Source: Hyphomicrobiales bacterium (GTDB lineage Bacteria > Pseudomonadota > Alphaproteobacteria > Rhizobiales > Xanthobacteraceae). Taken from it: a DNA stretch of 13,775 bases. Below are positions 1-7,058 of the stretch, in pieces (position 1 is the first letter of the stretch; each line of letters opens with the position of its first letter). The stretch is taken from assembly GCA_017304505.1 (NCBI GenBank), contig JAFKKQ010000118.1:1-13775 (forward strand). Direction: 5' to 3'. Under the pieces are notes generated by a model. The model searched no databases. It was not told the origin of the DNA and saw nothing but the letters and a program-made list of their open reading frames with translations. A program made the position numbers and the translations under genes.

Positions 1-1
1 C

Positions 2-397
2 GATCTGGCGCCCGGACACGTCGCCCGCATCAAGGAACTGGTGCGCGAAGGGTTCTACGACGGAATCGTGTTCCATCGCGTGATCGAAGGCTTCATGGCG
101 CAGACCGGCTGCCCGCATGGCACCGGCACCGGCGGCTCGGGCAAGAAGCTCAAGGCCGAGTTCAACAAGGAGCCGCATGTGCGCGGTACGGTGTCGATGG
201 CTCGCGCCCAGGATCCCAATTCCGGCGACAGCCAATTCTTCATCTGCTTTGCCGACGCGACGTTCCTGGACGGCCAGTATACCGCCTGGGGCAATGTCGT
301 GGAGGGCATGGAGAACGTCGACAAGATCAAGCGCGGCGAGCCGGTTCAGAACCCCGACAAGATCGTCAAGGCGACGATGGCCGCCGACGCCAAGTAA
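2..397 (+). CDS. ppiB: Peptidyl-prolyl cis-trans isomerase, cyclophilin type (5' end missing)
   Basis: Bacterial cyclophilin that speeds cis-trans isomerisation of prolyl peptide bonds during folding. The frame is open from the window edge, so the N-terminus lies outside; 131 codons and a TAA stop are visible. Family signatures are clear: FHRVI followed by GFMAQTG (with the catalytic Arg and the active-site Phe, Met and Gln), then SMARA, PNSGDSQFFI and LDGQYTAWG. The visible C-terminus ends soon after the last strand, so there is no extra domain. No signal peptide can be judged because the start is missing. Short cytoplasmic cyclophilins of this type precede queA in many Rhizobiales, often as tandem paralogues, so the exact paralogue name is uncertain although the family is not. 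The gap to queA is 296 bases and holds palindromic repeats, so read-through into queA is not assured. Confidence 0.95.
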   Translation, partial: DLAPGHVARIKELVREGFYDGIVFHRVIEGFMAQTGCPHGTGTGGSGKKLKAEFNKEPHVRGTVSMARAQDPNSGDSQFFICFADATFLDGQYTAWGNVVEGMENVDKIKRGEPVQNPDKIVKATMAADAK

Positions 398-431
398 GTT
401 CGCAGATGTAAGTTTTTCAGGCTGCCTGTCA

Positions 432-458
432 CCGTGGCCGGGCTTGTTCCGGCCACGG
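432..458. repeat. Palindromic hairpin downstream of the cyclophilin gene
   Basis: A perfect 10-bp inverted repeat (CCGTGGCCGG and its complement) closes a 7-base loop, 35 bases after the cyclophilin stop. It has no T-run on either side, so it is not a textbook intrinsic terminator, but it could stabilise the 3' end of the mRNA or assist termination. From memory, GTGGCCGGGCTTGT-type palindromes are common between genes in Bradyrhizobium and Rhodopseudomonas, so I read it as a REP-like element. Confidence 0.65.
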
Positions 459-496
459 CGATTCATCAGAGCAGGTTTGGTTTGAGATTGAATCGC

Positions 497-571
497 CCGT
501 TCGTCCCCGCAGAAGCGGGGACCCAGTGTTCGTGGCCAAGACTAGGTTCCCGCTTCCGCGGGAACGAACGG
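497..571. repeat. Composite REP/BIME-like element with two hairpins inside an outer stem
   Basis: Outer arms CCGTTCGT (497-504) and ACGAACGG (564-571) are exact complements. Inside them are two smaller hairpins: GTCCCCGC with loop AGAA (503-522) and GTTCCCGC with loop TTCC (546-565). The two inner hairpins are related to each other in mirror orientation. The outer and inner stems share bases, so they are alternative folds or a cruciform. This layout matches the widespread proteobacterial family of paired GTCATTCCCGC / GCGGGAATCC palindromes. It lies between the cyclophilin gene and queA and has no coding potential I can support. Confidence 0.75.
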
Positions 572-693
572 AGATAGCTTCAACGCCGGGCGAATAGGCT
601 CTAGGCATTGAATTCACCCAAGCGGGATTGCCGGCCCGGCGAGCGGCGGAGTGCCGTCCTTCAAACGGCGATGCCCGGTAATGGCAGAGCCGT

Positions 694-1773
694 ATGCGCA
701 CCGACCTGTTCGATTTCGACCTCCCATCCGAGCGTATCGCGCTGCGGCCCGCCGTGCCGCGCGATGCGGCGCGCCTGATGGTCGTTCGGCCGGGAGCGGG
801 GCGCGAGTTCGAGGATCGCGGCGTGCGCGATCTGCCCGAGCTGCTTTCACCCGGCGATGCGCTGGTGGTCAACGATACCAAGGTGATCCCGGCGCGGCTC
901 AGCGGCCGGCGCATCGGCCGCGAGACCGAACCGAAGATCGAGGCGACACTGACCGAGCGGCTCGACGGCTCGCGTTGGCGCGCCTTCGCGCGGCCGGGCA
1001 AGAAGCTCGCGCCGGGCGACGTCATCCGCTTCGGCGAGGAGGGGCGGGTGTGCTTCCTCGGCCAGCTCGACGCCACGGTCGAGGCCAAGGGGGAGGGCGG
1101 GGAGATCACGCTGTCGTTCGCGTTTCACGGGCCGGTGCTCGACCAGGCGATCGACGAGCGGGGCGACATGCCCCTGCCGCCCTATATCGCCTCCAAGCGC
1201 GAGCCCGACGATAGGGACCGCGCCGACTATCAGACTTTGTTTGCGCGGGACGAGGGCTCGGTCGCGGCGCCCACCGCGGGATTGCACTTCACCGACGAGA
1301 TCCTGGCCGGACTCTCCGCGCGCGGCGTCGCCGTGCACAAGGTGACGCTGCATGTCGGGCCGGGCACGTTCCTGCCGGTCCATGCCGAGGACACCGAAGG
1401 TCACGTCATGCACGCCGAACACGCCGTGCTGTCGCAAGAGACGGCGGATGCGCTGAACGCGGTGCATGCCAAGGGCGGCCGGGTCGTGGCGGTCGGCTCG
1501 ACCGCGCTGCGCACCATCGAAAGCGCCGCGGACGAAAGCGGGCTCGTCCGGCCGTTCTCCGGCGACACATCGCTGTTCATCACGCCCGGCTATCGTTTCA
1601 AGGCCGTGGACGTGATGATGACCAACTTTCATCTGCCGCGCTCGACCTTGTTCATGCTGGTGTCGGCCTTCTGCGGCCTCGATGTCATGAAGCGCGCCTA
1701 CGCACACGCCATCGCCGAGGGCTATCGTTTCTATTCGTATGGCGATGCCAGCCTGTTGTTTCGCGCGCGATGA
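694..1773 (+). CDS. queA: S-adenosylmethionine:tRNA ribosyltransferase-isomerase (queuosine biosynthesis)
   Basis: QueA moves the ribosyl part of S-adenosylmethionine to preQ1 already inserted at the wobble position of GUN-anticodon tRNAs, giving epoxyqueuosine. The 359-residue length is normal. It opens with [11 protein letters not shown] and carries the conserved blocks [21 protein letters not shown] (about residue 190), [30 protein letters not shown] and the C-terminal [12 protein letters not shown]. The ATG at 694 fits the family N-terminus, although no strong Shine-Dalgarno sequence precedes it. The stop codon overlaps the tgt start (ATGA), which implies translational coupling. This order puts the later enzyme first, as is common in alphaproteobacteria. 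The protein is cytoplasmic, with no TM segment and no anomaly in the motifs. Confidence 0.97.
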   Translation: MRTDLFDFDLPSERIALRPAVPRDAARLMVVRPGAGREFEDRGVRDLPELLSPGDALVVNDTKVIPARLSGRRIGRETEPKIEATLTERLDGSRWRAFARPGKKLAPGDVIRFGEEGRVCFLGQLDATVEAKGEGGEITLSFAFHGPVLDQAIDERGDMPLPPYIASKREPDDRDRADYQTLFARDEGSVAAPTAGLHFTDEILAGLSARGVAVHKVTLHVGPGTFLPVHAEDTEGHVMHAEHAVLSQETADALNAVHAKGGRVVAVGSTALRTIESAADESGLVRPFSGDTSLFITPGYRFKAVDVMMTNFHLPRSTLFMLVSAFCGLDVMKRAYAHAIAEGYRFYSYGDASLLFRAR

Positions 1774-2906
1774 CCGAATCTTTCACCTTCCGCCTGCTCT
1801 CGACCGACGGCGCGGCGCGGCGCGGCGAGATCGTGACGCCACGCGGCCTGGTGCGGACGCCGGCGTTCATGCCGGTCGGAACGCAGGCGACGGTGAAGGG
1901 GCTGGCCCCCGAGGCGGTGCGCGCGACCGGCGCGGATATCCTGCTCGGCAACACCTATCATCTGATGCTGCGGCCGGGCGCGGAGCGCATCGCGTCGCTC
2001 GGCGGCCTGCACCGCTTCATGAATTGGCCGGGGCCAATCCTGACCGATTCCGGCGGCTTCCAGGTCATGTCGCTGTCCGAACTGCGCAAGATCGACGCTG
2101 CGAAGGGCGTGACGTTCCGCTCCCACATCGACGGCGCGATGGTGGAGTTGTCGCCCGAGCGCGCGATTGAAATCCAGGCGCTGCTCGGCGCCGATATTTC
2201 GATGCAGCTTGACGAGTGCATCAAGCTGCCGAACAGCAAGGTGGAGCTTGAGCGTGCGATGCGGCTGTCGCTCGCATGGGCCGAACGCTGCAAGCGTGCT
2301 TTCGAGAACGAGCCGCCGGGACGCGCGCTGTTCGGCATCGTGCAAGGCGGCGACGATGCGGATCTGCGCGCGCAAAGCGCCCGCGCGCTGACTGACATCG
2401 GTTTTCATGGCTACGCCATCGGCGGGCTCGCGGTCGGCGAACCACAGGCGACAATGCTCAAGGTGGTCGAGGACACCGCGCCCCAGCTTCCGGCCGACCG
2501 GCCGCGATATCTCATGGGCGTCGGCACGCCCGACGATCTGCTGGAGGCGGTGGCGCGCGGCATCGACATGTTCGACTGCGTGATGCCGACCCGCAACGGC
2601 CGTCACGGCGCGGTGTTCACGCGATTCGGACAGGTCAATCTGGACAACGCGCGGCACCGCGACGACCCAAGGCCGCTCGACGAGCAAAGCCCGTGCGAGG
2701 CTGCGCGGACCTACTCACGCGCCTATCTGCATCACCTGATGCGTGCCGGCGAGATGCTCGGGGCGATCCTGTTGTCCACAATCAATCTGTCGTACTACCA
2801 GGAGTTGATGGCGGGCATGCGCGATGCGATTGCCGCGCGGCGCTTCGCGGAGTTCCGCGCCGAAACACGTCAAAACTGGCAGAGAGGCGATATTCCGCCG
2901 CTTTGA
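1770..2906 (+). CDS. tgt: tRNA-guanine transglycosylase with a degenerate zinc site
   Basis: TGT exchanges guanine-34 for preQ1 in tRNAs for Asp, Asn, His and Tyr. The 378-residue TIM-barrel protein has the general base in LTDSGGFQ (D93), the pocket motif LDEC (about 148-151), GIVQGG (189-194) and the nucleophile in [15 protein letters not shown] (D269). The usual zinc motif CxCxxC plus a later His reads SPCEAA here (307-312), and the THN-type His position is Ile338 (STIN). Only C309 of the four ligands remains, in a gap-free alignment with the Zymomonas-type sequence as I remember it. The rest of the C-terminal subdomain ([16 protein letters not shown]) is intact, so the gene does not look broken. 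It overlaps queA by four bases and probably shares its transcript. Activity and tRNA specificity are inferred from the family. Confidence 0.97.
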   Translation: MTESFTFRLLSTDGAARRGEIVTPRGLVRTPAFMPVGTQATVKGLAPEAVRATGADILLGNTYHLMLRPGAERIASLGGLHRFMNWPGPILTDSGGFQVMSLSELRKIDAAKGVTFRSHIDGAMVELSPERAIEIQALLGADISMQLDECIKLPNSKVELERAMRLSLAWAERCKRAFENEPPGRALFGIVQGGDDADLRAQSARALTDIGFHGYAIGGLAVGEPQATMLKVVEDTAPQLPADRPRYLMGVGTPDDLLEAVARGIDMFDCVMPTRNGRHGAVFTRFGQVNLDNARHRDDPRPLDEQSPCEAARTYSRAYLHHLMRAGEMLGAILLSTINLSYYQELMAGMRDAIAARRFAEFRAETRQNWQRGDIPPL

Positions 2907-2918
2907 TGTTGCCGCGAT

Positions 2919-3098
2919 CTAGCGCTGCGGCTCGGCCGGGACCCGGCGCTGCGAACTCAAATCGTACTGCGTATCGTAGTGGATGGCCTGCATGGCTCGA
3001 TTGTTGAGATGGATGCGTCCATCCCAAATCGAAAGCCCAACGCTCGACGCCGCGGTGACAAGCACCGCAAGCACGAAAAGTGCGATTACCAACCTCAT
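2919..3098 (-). CDS. Small membrane-anchored hypothetical protein
   Basis: A 59-residue protein starting MRLVIALFVLAVLVTAASS, which is one hydrophobic segment (about residues 2-20) acting as a signal anchor or uncleaved signal. A short polar tail (DGRIHLNNRAMQ, then YDTQYDLSSQRR) would face the periplasm. I chose the ATG at 3098 because it places the hydrophobic stretch at the very N-terminus, after a purine-rich GGCGGGGGCGG leader; an upstream GTG at 3122 would add eight residues. It converges on tgt with only 12 bases between stop codons. I recognise no family. The clean signal-like start and the compositional shift after it argue for a real gene. Confidence 0.6.
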   Translation of the reverse strand: MRLVIALFVLAVLVTAASSVGLSIWDGRIHLNNRAMQAIHYDTQYDLSSQRRVPAEPQR

Positions 3099-3262
3099 GG
3101 CCGCCCCCGCCGGATATCGCAATCACATTAACCCAGGCCGCCCGGTTGTGCGAGTCTGGATCGCACGGTCTTCGTCGCCTATTTTGGCCCGTGGAGCGGA
3201 TTGTGGTCCTTGCTTGCGTCAGGCGGCGGCCGGCCCGTTGAGCCGATCGTTCACAGGCATCA

Positions 3263-3338
3263 TGGTGAGCGCGCTGGGGCTCGAACCCAGGACCCCGTGA
3301 TTAAAAGTCACGTGCTCTACCGGCTGAGCTACGCGCTC
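3263..3338 (-). tRNA. tRNA-Lys (anticodon UUU)
   Basis: Read on the minus strand, 76 bases fold into a complete cloverleaf. The acceptor stem GAGCGCG pairs with CGCGCTC; the D arm is GCTC-AGCCGGTAGA-GCA; the anticodon stem CGTGA/TCACG holds loop CTTTTAA with anticodon TTT; the T arm is CTGGG-TTCGAGC-CCCAG. Discriminator A is followed by an encoded CCA. It decodes AAA and AAG lysine codons. It stands alone, with protein genes on both sides and no T-run directly downstream. Confidence 0.97.
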
Positions 3339-3348
3339 CCGAGGCGGA

Positions 3349-3377
3349 CGTTTAGGGCATAGGCCGCAGCATTCCAA
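3349..3377 (-). promoter_or_regulatory. Candidate promoter of the tRNA-Lys gene
   Basis: On the minus strand TTGGAA and TAAACG are separated by exactly 17 bases, and the second box ends 10 bases before the mature tRNA 5' end. The spacing suits a housekeeping sigma promoter with a very short leader. The match is by eye to a degenerate consensus and could be chance. Confidence 0.35.
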
Positions 3378-3479
3378 GCCAAAATCGCTTGTTCCTATCC
3401 ACTGTGTCGCCCGCTAGGGTCTGGCGGCCCGCGCCGGGCCGCCCTAGTCGTCACCACGCCGATAGATGGACGGGGTCGC

Positions 3480-4403
3480 GTGTCTCAATCGGTCATGTCC
3501 CAGCCTGCGGACACAAAATACACCATCATGGTTTTTCAGGGCCTGCAGAACCTGCCGCTCCTGGCGGCGCAGGCCAATGGATTTTTCACCAGCCGCGGCC
3601 TCGACGTCGACATCAAGATCGCGCCCCATTCGGTCGAACTGCGCAACGGCACGATCGAGGGCCGCTACCACATCATCCACTCGACATCGGACAATGCCGT
3701 GACCCTGGCCGATGCCGCCGGCGCGGACGTCGCCATCTTGATGGGCGGCGACAATGGTTTTACGCGCCTTTGCGTTCAGCCGGAGATCACCTCCTACGCG
3801 GACCTGCGCGGCCGCACGATCCTGGTCGACGCGGTCGACACCGGTTTCACCTTTCAAATTCTGGAAATCCTGCAGCGCAACGGGGTGAGCCGCGACGAGA
3901 TCCGGTTCAATCCCGTAGGGGCCACGCCCCGGCGGCTCGAGGGGCTGCTGCGCGACAAGAACAATGCGGCCGCGATGCTGTTTCCGCCGTTCAGTCTCTA
4001 CGCGCAACAGGCCGGGCTGAGGGACATGGGTCCCGCCGTTCGTGTCGCGGGTCCCTATCAATCCACGGTCGCGTATGCGTTGCGGTCGTGGATTCGCGCC
4101 AACGAAACCACGCTGGTGAAGCACCTTGCGGCCTATGTCGAAGGGCAGCGCTGGGCGCTCGATCCGAAGAACAAGGCCGACGCCATCGGGCTTTATACCG
4201 ACTGGCTCAAGGTGCCGCAGGAGATTGCGCACGGCTGCTACGACGTATTTCAGTCCGGCGCGGCCGAAGATGCCGCTCTCGATATGGACGGCTTCGCGAA
4301 TGTGCTGGCCATGCGGGCACGCCATCTTGGCGTGCCCGTCAAACCGGCCGAGGCCTATATCGATCGCGAGCCCTACCCGAAGGCGCTGGGCCAGCTATCG
4401 TGA
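3480..4403 (+). CDS. Solo NMT1/SsuA-like substrate-binding protein, no signal peptide seen
   Basis: A 307-residue protein of the periplasmic-binding-protein type II fold, close to NMT1/THI5-like and aliphatic sulfonate or nitrate binding proteins. Family-like features are the opening strand TIMVFQGLQNLPLLAAQANGF, the VDIKIAPHSVELRNGTIEG region, and the hinge-type segment YADLRGRTILVDAVDTGFTF. The start is GTG at 3480, preceded by GGACGGGG about seven bases upstream; ATG at 3495 is the alternative. With either start the mature fold begins almost at once and there is no hydrophobic leader. The in-frame upstream sequence contains no signal-like stretch either. No permease or ATPase gene lies nearby. 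It may be a cytoplasmic binding or sensor protein, or an enzyme-like THI5 relative. The ligand is unknown. It converges on the Bug protein gene with a 29-base gap. Confidence 0.85.
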   Translation: MSQSVMSQPADTKYTIMVFQGLQNLPLLAAQANGFFTSRGLDVDIKIAPHSVELRNGTIEGRYHIIHSTSDNAVTLADAAGADVAILMGGDNGFTRLCVQPEITSYADLRGRTILVDAVDTGFTFQILEILQRNGVSRDEIRFNPVGATPRRLEGLLRDKNNAAAMLFPPFSLYAQQAGLRDMGPAVRVAGPYQSTVAYALRSWIRANETTLVKHLAAYVEGQRWALDPKNKADAIGLYTDWLKVPQEIAHGCYDVFQSGAAEDAALDMDGFANVLAMRARHLGVPVKPAEAYIDREPYPKALGQLS

Positions 4404-4432
4404 CCGTTCGCGTTGGTTCGGCGTTCTAACGT

Positions 4433-5422
4433 TTATCGCGGCTTGATGTTTGCCTCGCGGATGGTGCGGCCAAACTGTTCATACTGTTTGCGGATGAACG
4501 CATCGAACTGCGTGCCGCAGGTGCCGACCGGAAAAAGCCCCTGGGCTTCCAGCTTGGACCTGATCTCGGGCACCTGCAGGGCCGCGCGGAACCAGCCGCT
4601 TAACTTCGCGATGGCCTGTTGCGGGGTCTTCGCCGGCACGGCGGTGCCGAACCATAGGTCCGCCTCGAAGTCCTTGAAGCCGGATTCGGCGACGGTCGGC
4701 ACATCGGGGAATTGCTGCAGCCGCGACAGTGAGGTCGCGGCCAGCGCCCGCAACTGTCCGGACTTCACCTGTCCCACGACATTCGGATAACTCGCCAGGA
4801 CCGAAGTGATATGGCCGCCGAGCAGCGCATTCACCGCCGGCGCCGACCCGGGATAGGGCACATAGGTGATGTTGACATTGGCTTCCCGGCGCAGCGTCTC
4901 AATGGCGATATGCGGGCTCGATGCGGGACCGGCGCTTGCGATGGTCAATGTGCCGGGCTTTTCCCGCGCCGCTTTGAAAAAATCATCGAGCGTACGATAG
5001 GACGAATTGGAATTGACGACGAGAATCTGCGGCGAGCGGGCGAGGTAGCAGACCGACTCGAAGCTCGTCAGCGGATCGTAGCTGAGCTTCCGCAAATGCG
5101 GGTTGATGACGAACTCCGGCGTGCTGATAAGAACGGTGTTGCCATCGGGGGCCGCGCGCGAAACCGCCTCCGTACCGATCGTGTTGCCGGCGCCGGGACG
5201 GTTCTCCACGATCATCGTGGCCCCTTGCGTGCGGCTGATCTGGTCGGCGAGCAGGCGCGAGAGAATGTCGGCGCCGCCGCCCGCGGCCGACGGGACAACA
5301 ATCTTGACCGTCCCGGTCTGGGCATTCGACGGGGAAACGATCGCGGCCAGCAGCATGGCTGCCGCTCCCAGTGCGAGACGGCGGGAGAATACGGGCGGTT
5401 TCGCGAGACGGATGGGAGCCAT
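4433..5422 (-). CDS. Bug/TctC-family tripartite tricarboxylate transporter substrate-binding protein
   Basis: Periplasmic solute-binding protein of 329 residues. The N-terminus (MAPIRLAKPPVFSRRLALGA) leads into a hydrophobic core and a likely cleavage after SNA at about residue 34. The SRRLAL stretch resembles a twin-arginine signal, which is common in this family. Then come the Bug hallmarks: VPSAAGGGADILSR, IVENRPGAGNTIGTE, PDGNTVL, the ligand-loop region PHLRKLSYDPLTSF, and the C-terminal DVPTVAESGF and WFGTAVPAKTP. The ATG at 5422 has AGAGAG upstream at good spacing. No tctA/tctB membrane genes are present, as is typical of orphan Bug proteins, so transport itself must rely on components elsewhere. 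It is divergent from the amidohydrolase gene at 5747, which suggests a shared substrate. The ligand cannot be read from sequence. Confidence 0.93.
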   Translation of the reverse strand: MAPIRLAKPPVFSRRLALGAAAMLLAAIVSPSNAQTGTVKIVVPSAAGGGADILSRLLADQISRTQGATMIVENRPGAGNTIGTEAVSRAAPDGNTVLISTPEFVINPHLRKLSYDPLTSFESVCYLARSPQILVVNSNSSYRTLDDFFKAAREKPGTLTIASAGPASSPHIAIETLRREANVNITYVPYPGSAPAVNALLGGHITSVLASYPNVVGQVKSGQLRALAATSLSRLQQFPDVPTVAESGFKDFEADLWFGTAVPAKTPQQAIAKLSGWFRAALQVPEIRSKLEAQGLFPVGTCGTQFDAFIRKQYEQFGRTIREANIKPR

Positions 5423-5535
5423 TGCTATCTCTCTGTGTGCCTGACGATGTCGCGACGGTTGCAGTTCACCAAACGCGCCTTCCAACCTCTTGCTGTGCGG
5501 ACGATGACGAGGAACAAGGAGAATAACGCCGTTTT

Positions 5536-5568
5536 TGGCAGGTTGTATTATTTTTTGTACAATCGCCA
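5536..5568. promoter_or_regulatory. AT-rich imperfect palindrome, candidate operator
   Basis: Arms TGGC..TTGTA and TACAA..GCCA face each other around a T-rich centre with a one-base offset between the halves. Within the right arm, TTGTACAA (5555-5562) is itself a perfect 8-bp palindrome. It lies near the middle of a divergent promoter region, where a GntR- or LysR-type repressor site would be expected. No regulator gene is in the window. This is inference from symmetry and position only. Confidence 0.4.
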
Positions 5569-5734
5569 AAGGGCGGGATGACGGCCGTTGCTCTGTCTGG
5601 CATCGGTAGGCCCGCGTGATCGTCCGCGCCCGTCGAGCGCAGCGCCCGTTGACGTTGCGCCGCGCTTCGGTTTGGTTGATGTCTCGGACTGAGGATTTGG
5701 TCCGTCGTGCAGGCCTTGCGCTGGGTCTGCACTC

Positions 5735-5741
5735 AAGGAGG
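5735..5741 (+). promoter_or_regulatory. Consensus ribosome binding site of the amidohydrolase gene
   Basis: AAGGAGG is a full Shine-Dalgarno match and ends five bases before the ATG at 5747. It is the strongest such site in the window and fixes the start of the M20D gene. Confidence 0.9.
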
Positions 5742-5746
5742 GTGAC

Positions 5747-6913
5747 ATGCCGATCGTCAACCGCGTTGCCGACCTCCATGACGAGATCAAAGCCTGGCGG
5801 CAGGATATCCATGCCCACCCCGAGCTGTTGTTCGACGTGCACCGCACGGCCGGCGTGGTGGCCGACAAGCTGCGAAGTTTCGGTTGTGACGAGGTGGTGA
5901 CCGGCATTGGCCGCACCGGCGTGGTCGGCGTGATCCGGGGGCGCAAAGGAAACAGTACGCGAGCGATCGGGCTTCGCGCCGATATGGATGCGTTGCCTAT
6001 CGAAGAAGCGACGGGCCTGCCTTACGCCTCGCGCACACCGGGCAAGATGCACGCCTGCGGCCATGACGGCCACACGGCGATGTTGCTCGGCGCAGCAAAG
6101 TATCTCGCCGAGACACGCAATTTCGACGGCACCGCCGTCGTCATCTTTCAGCCGGCCGAGGAGGGCGGCGGCGGCGGCCGCGAGATGGTCAACGACGGCA
6201 TGATGGATCGTTTCGCCGTCGAAGAGGTGTACGGGATGCACAATTATCCCGGCTTTCCCCTCGGTGCCTTTGCCATGCGGGCGGGGCCGATCATGGCGGC
6301 GGCCGACCGCATCACCATCGACATCGAGGGCGTAGGAGGCCATGCGGCACGGCCGCATATTTCCATCGATACTGTGATGGTGGGCGCTGCGATCGTCCAG
6401 GCGCTGCAAACGATCGTTTCGCGCAATGTCGATCCGCTGGAGTCGGCGGTGGTGTCGATCACGCAGTTTCACGCCGGCACCGCCGACAACATCATTCCGC
6501 AGACCGGGCAATTGCGCGGCACCGCGCGAAGCCTGACGCCGCAAACGCGGGACCTCGTCGAAAAGCGCGTGCACGAGGTGGTGGAGGGCGTGGCGAAGCT
6601 TTACGGCGCCAAGGCCACGCTGACCTACAAGCGGGACTATCCGGTGACCCGCAATCACGAGCGGCAGACTGCGTTCGCGGCGCAGGTCGCGGCCGAGGTG
6701 GCCGGACGCGACCGGGTGGATACCGCTATTCCGCCGATGATGGGAGCCGAGGATTTTTCATTCATGCTGGACGCGCGGCCCGGCGCCTTCATTTTTCTCG
6801 GCAATGGCGACAGCGCGGGCCTGCATCACCCGCAATACAATTTCAACGATGAGATCATTCCGATCGGCACGTCGTATTGGGTTAGGCTCGTGGAGACCGC
6901 GCTGCCGGGATAG
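5747..6913 (+). CDS. M20D-family amidohydrolase (hippurate / N-acyl-amino-acid hydrolase type)
   Basis: A 388-residue two-metal hydrolase that should cleave an N-acyl amino acid or related amide. Visible signatures are HPEL (25-27), RADMDALPI (78-85), MHACGHDGH (101-109, with metal ligands C104 and H106), QPAEEGGGG (E138 as general base, E139 as metal ligand), GMHN (H165), GGHAARPH in the lid domain (198-204), GAEDFSF (333-339) and the late ligand in LHHPQYNF (about 360). The Cys in the first metal motif places it in the M20D group with HipO, IAA-amino-acid and N-acetyl-amino-acid hydrolases, rather than ArgE or DapE. There is no signal peptide, so it acts in the cytoplasm. It is divergent from a Bug binding protein, which could capture the substrate. 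A long stem-loop follows the stop. The exact substrate is unknown. Confidence 0.94.
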   Translation: MPIVNRVADLHDEIKAWRQDIHAHPELLFDVHRTAGVVADKLRSFGCDEVVTGIGRTGVVGVIRGRKGNSTRAIGLRADMDALPIEEATGLPYASRTPGKMHACGHDGHTAMLLGAAKYLAETRNFDGTAVVIFQPAEEGGGGGREMVNDGMMDRFAVEEVYGMHNYPGFPLGAFAMRAGPIMAAADRITIDIEGVGGHAARPHISIDTVMVGAAIVQALQTIVSRNVDPLESAVVSITQFHAGTADNIIPQTGQLRGTARSLTPQTRDLVEKRVHEVVEGVAKLYGAKATLTYKRDYPVTRNHERQTAFAAQVAAEVAGRDRVDTAIPPMMGAEDFSFMLDARPGAFIFLGNGDSAGLHHPQYNFNDEIIPIGTSYWVRLVETALPG

Positions 6914-6934
6914 GCGCCTCCCGGCGCGCTCAGC

Positions 6935-6973
6935 TAGAGCCCCGCTTCTGATTCCATCAGAAGCGGGGCTCTA
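6935..6973. terminator. Perfect 18-bp stem-loop after the amidohydrolase gene
   Basis: TAGAGCCCCGCTTCTGAT (6935-6952) and its exact complement (6956-6973) enclose a three-base loop TCC, 21 bases past the stop. It is followed by TGTTTCT on the plus strand, a weak U-tract, so it probably works as a terminator for the amidohydrolase transcript and perhaps also for ndvB from the other side. From memory, the same AGAGCCCCGCTTCTGAT palindrome recurs between genes in Bradyrhizobium, so it is likely a dispersed element used as a terminator. Confidence 0.75.
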
Positions 6974-6985
6974 TGTTTCTCGTTC

Positions 6986-7036
6986 GACGCGTTTTCTTCA
7001 CGCGAACCGGGAGCCACTTCGCTCGAAAACGCTATA
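6986..7036. repeat. Dispersed Bradyrhizobiaceae-type palindromic repeat
   Basis: On the minus strand this reads AGCGTTTTCGAGCGAAGTGG, a short variable centre, then CCGGTTCGCGTGAAGAAAAC. GCGTTTTC (6989-6996) and GAAAACGC (7025-7032) are exact complements at its ends. I recall nearly the same sequence, with a variable centre, many times over in Bradyrhizobium and Rhodopseudomonas intergenic regions. It sits only 22 bases past the ndvB stop, so it may shape the 3' end of that transcript. Copy number cannot be tested here. Confidence 0.65.
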
Positions 7037-7058
7037 GCGAAGATCGGCCGGTGCAGGA

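Larger units (their letters stand above)
5423..5746. promoter_or_regulatory. Divergent intergenic region between the Bug protein and amidohydrolase genes
   Basis: This 324-base stretch has no ORF I can support and should carry the promoters of both flanking genes. Its middle (about 5530-5565) is strikingly AT-rich against a GC-rich background and includes the imperfect palindrome listed separately. The right half is ordinary GC-rich sequence ending in a strong ribosome binding site for the amidohydrolase. No clear sigma-54 or alternative sigma motif was seen. Confidence 0.55.

Noticed and set aside
398..693. preQ1 riboswitch or other structured leader upstream of queA
   Set aside because: The palindromes here are explained by REP-like repeats, and I saw no preQ1-type C-rich loop and A-rich tail arrangement near the start codon.
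1770..2906. tgt as a pseudogene because of the lost zinc ligands
   Set aside because: The frame is full length with intact catalytic and pocket residues and overlaps queA in the usual way; only the zinc site differs.
2782..3126. Larger minus-strand open frame overlapping the tgt 3' end
   Set aside because: It runs antisense into conserved tgt sequence. The smaller frame at 2919-3098 has a signal-anchor start and fits between genes.
5423..6658. Upstream extension of the Bug protein frame on the minus strand across the amidohydrolase gene
   Set aside because: The frame stays open because of GC-rich antisense bias. The protein family and signal peptide begin at ATG 5422, and the plus strand of 5747-6913 encodes a complete M20D enzyme.
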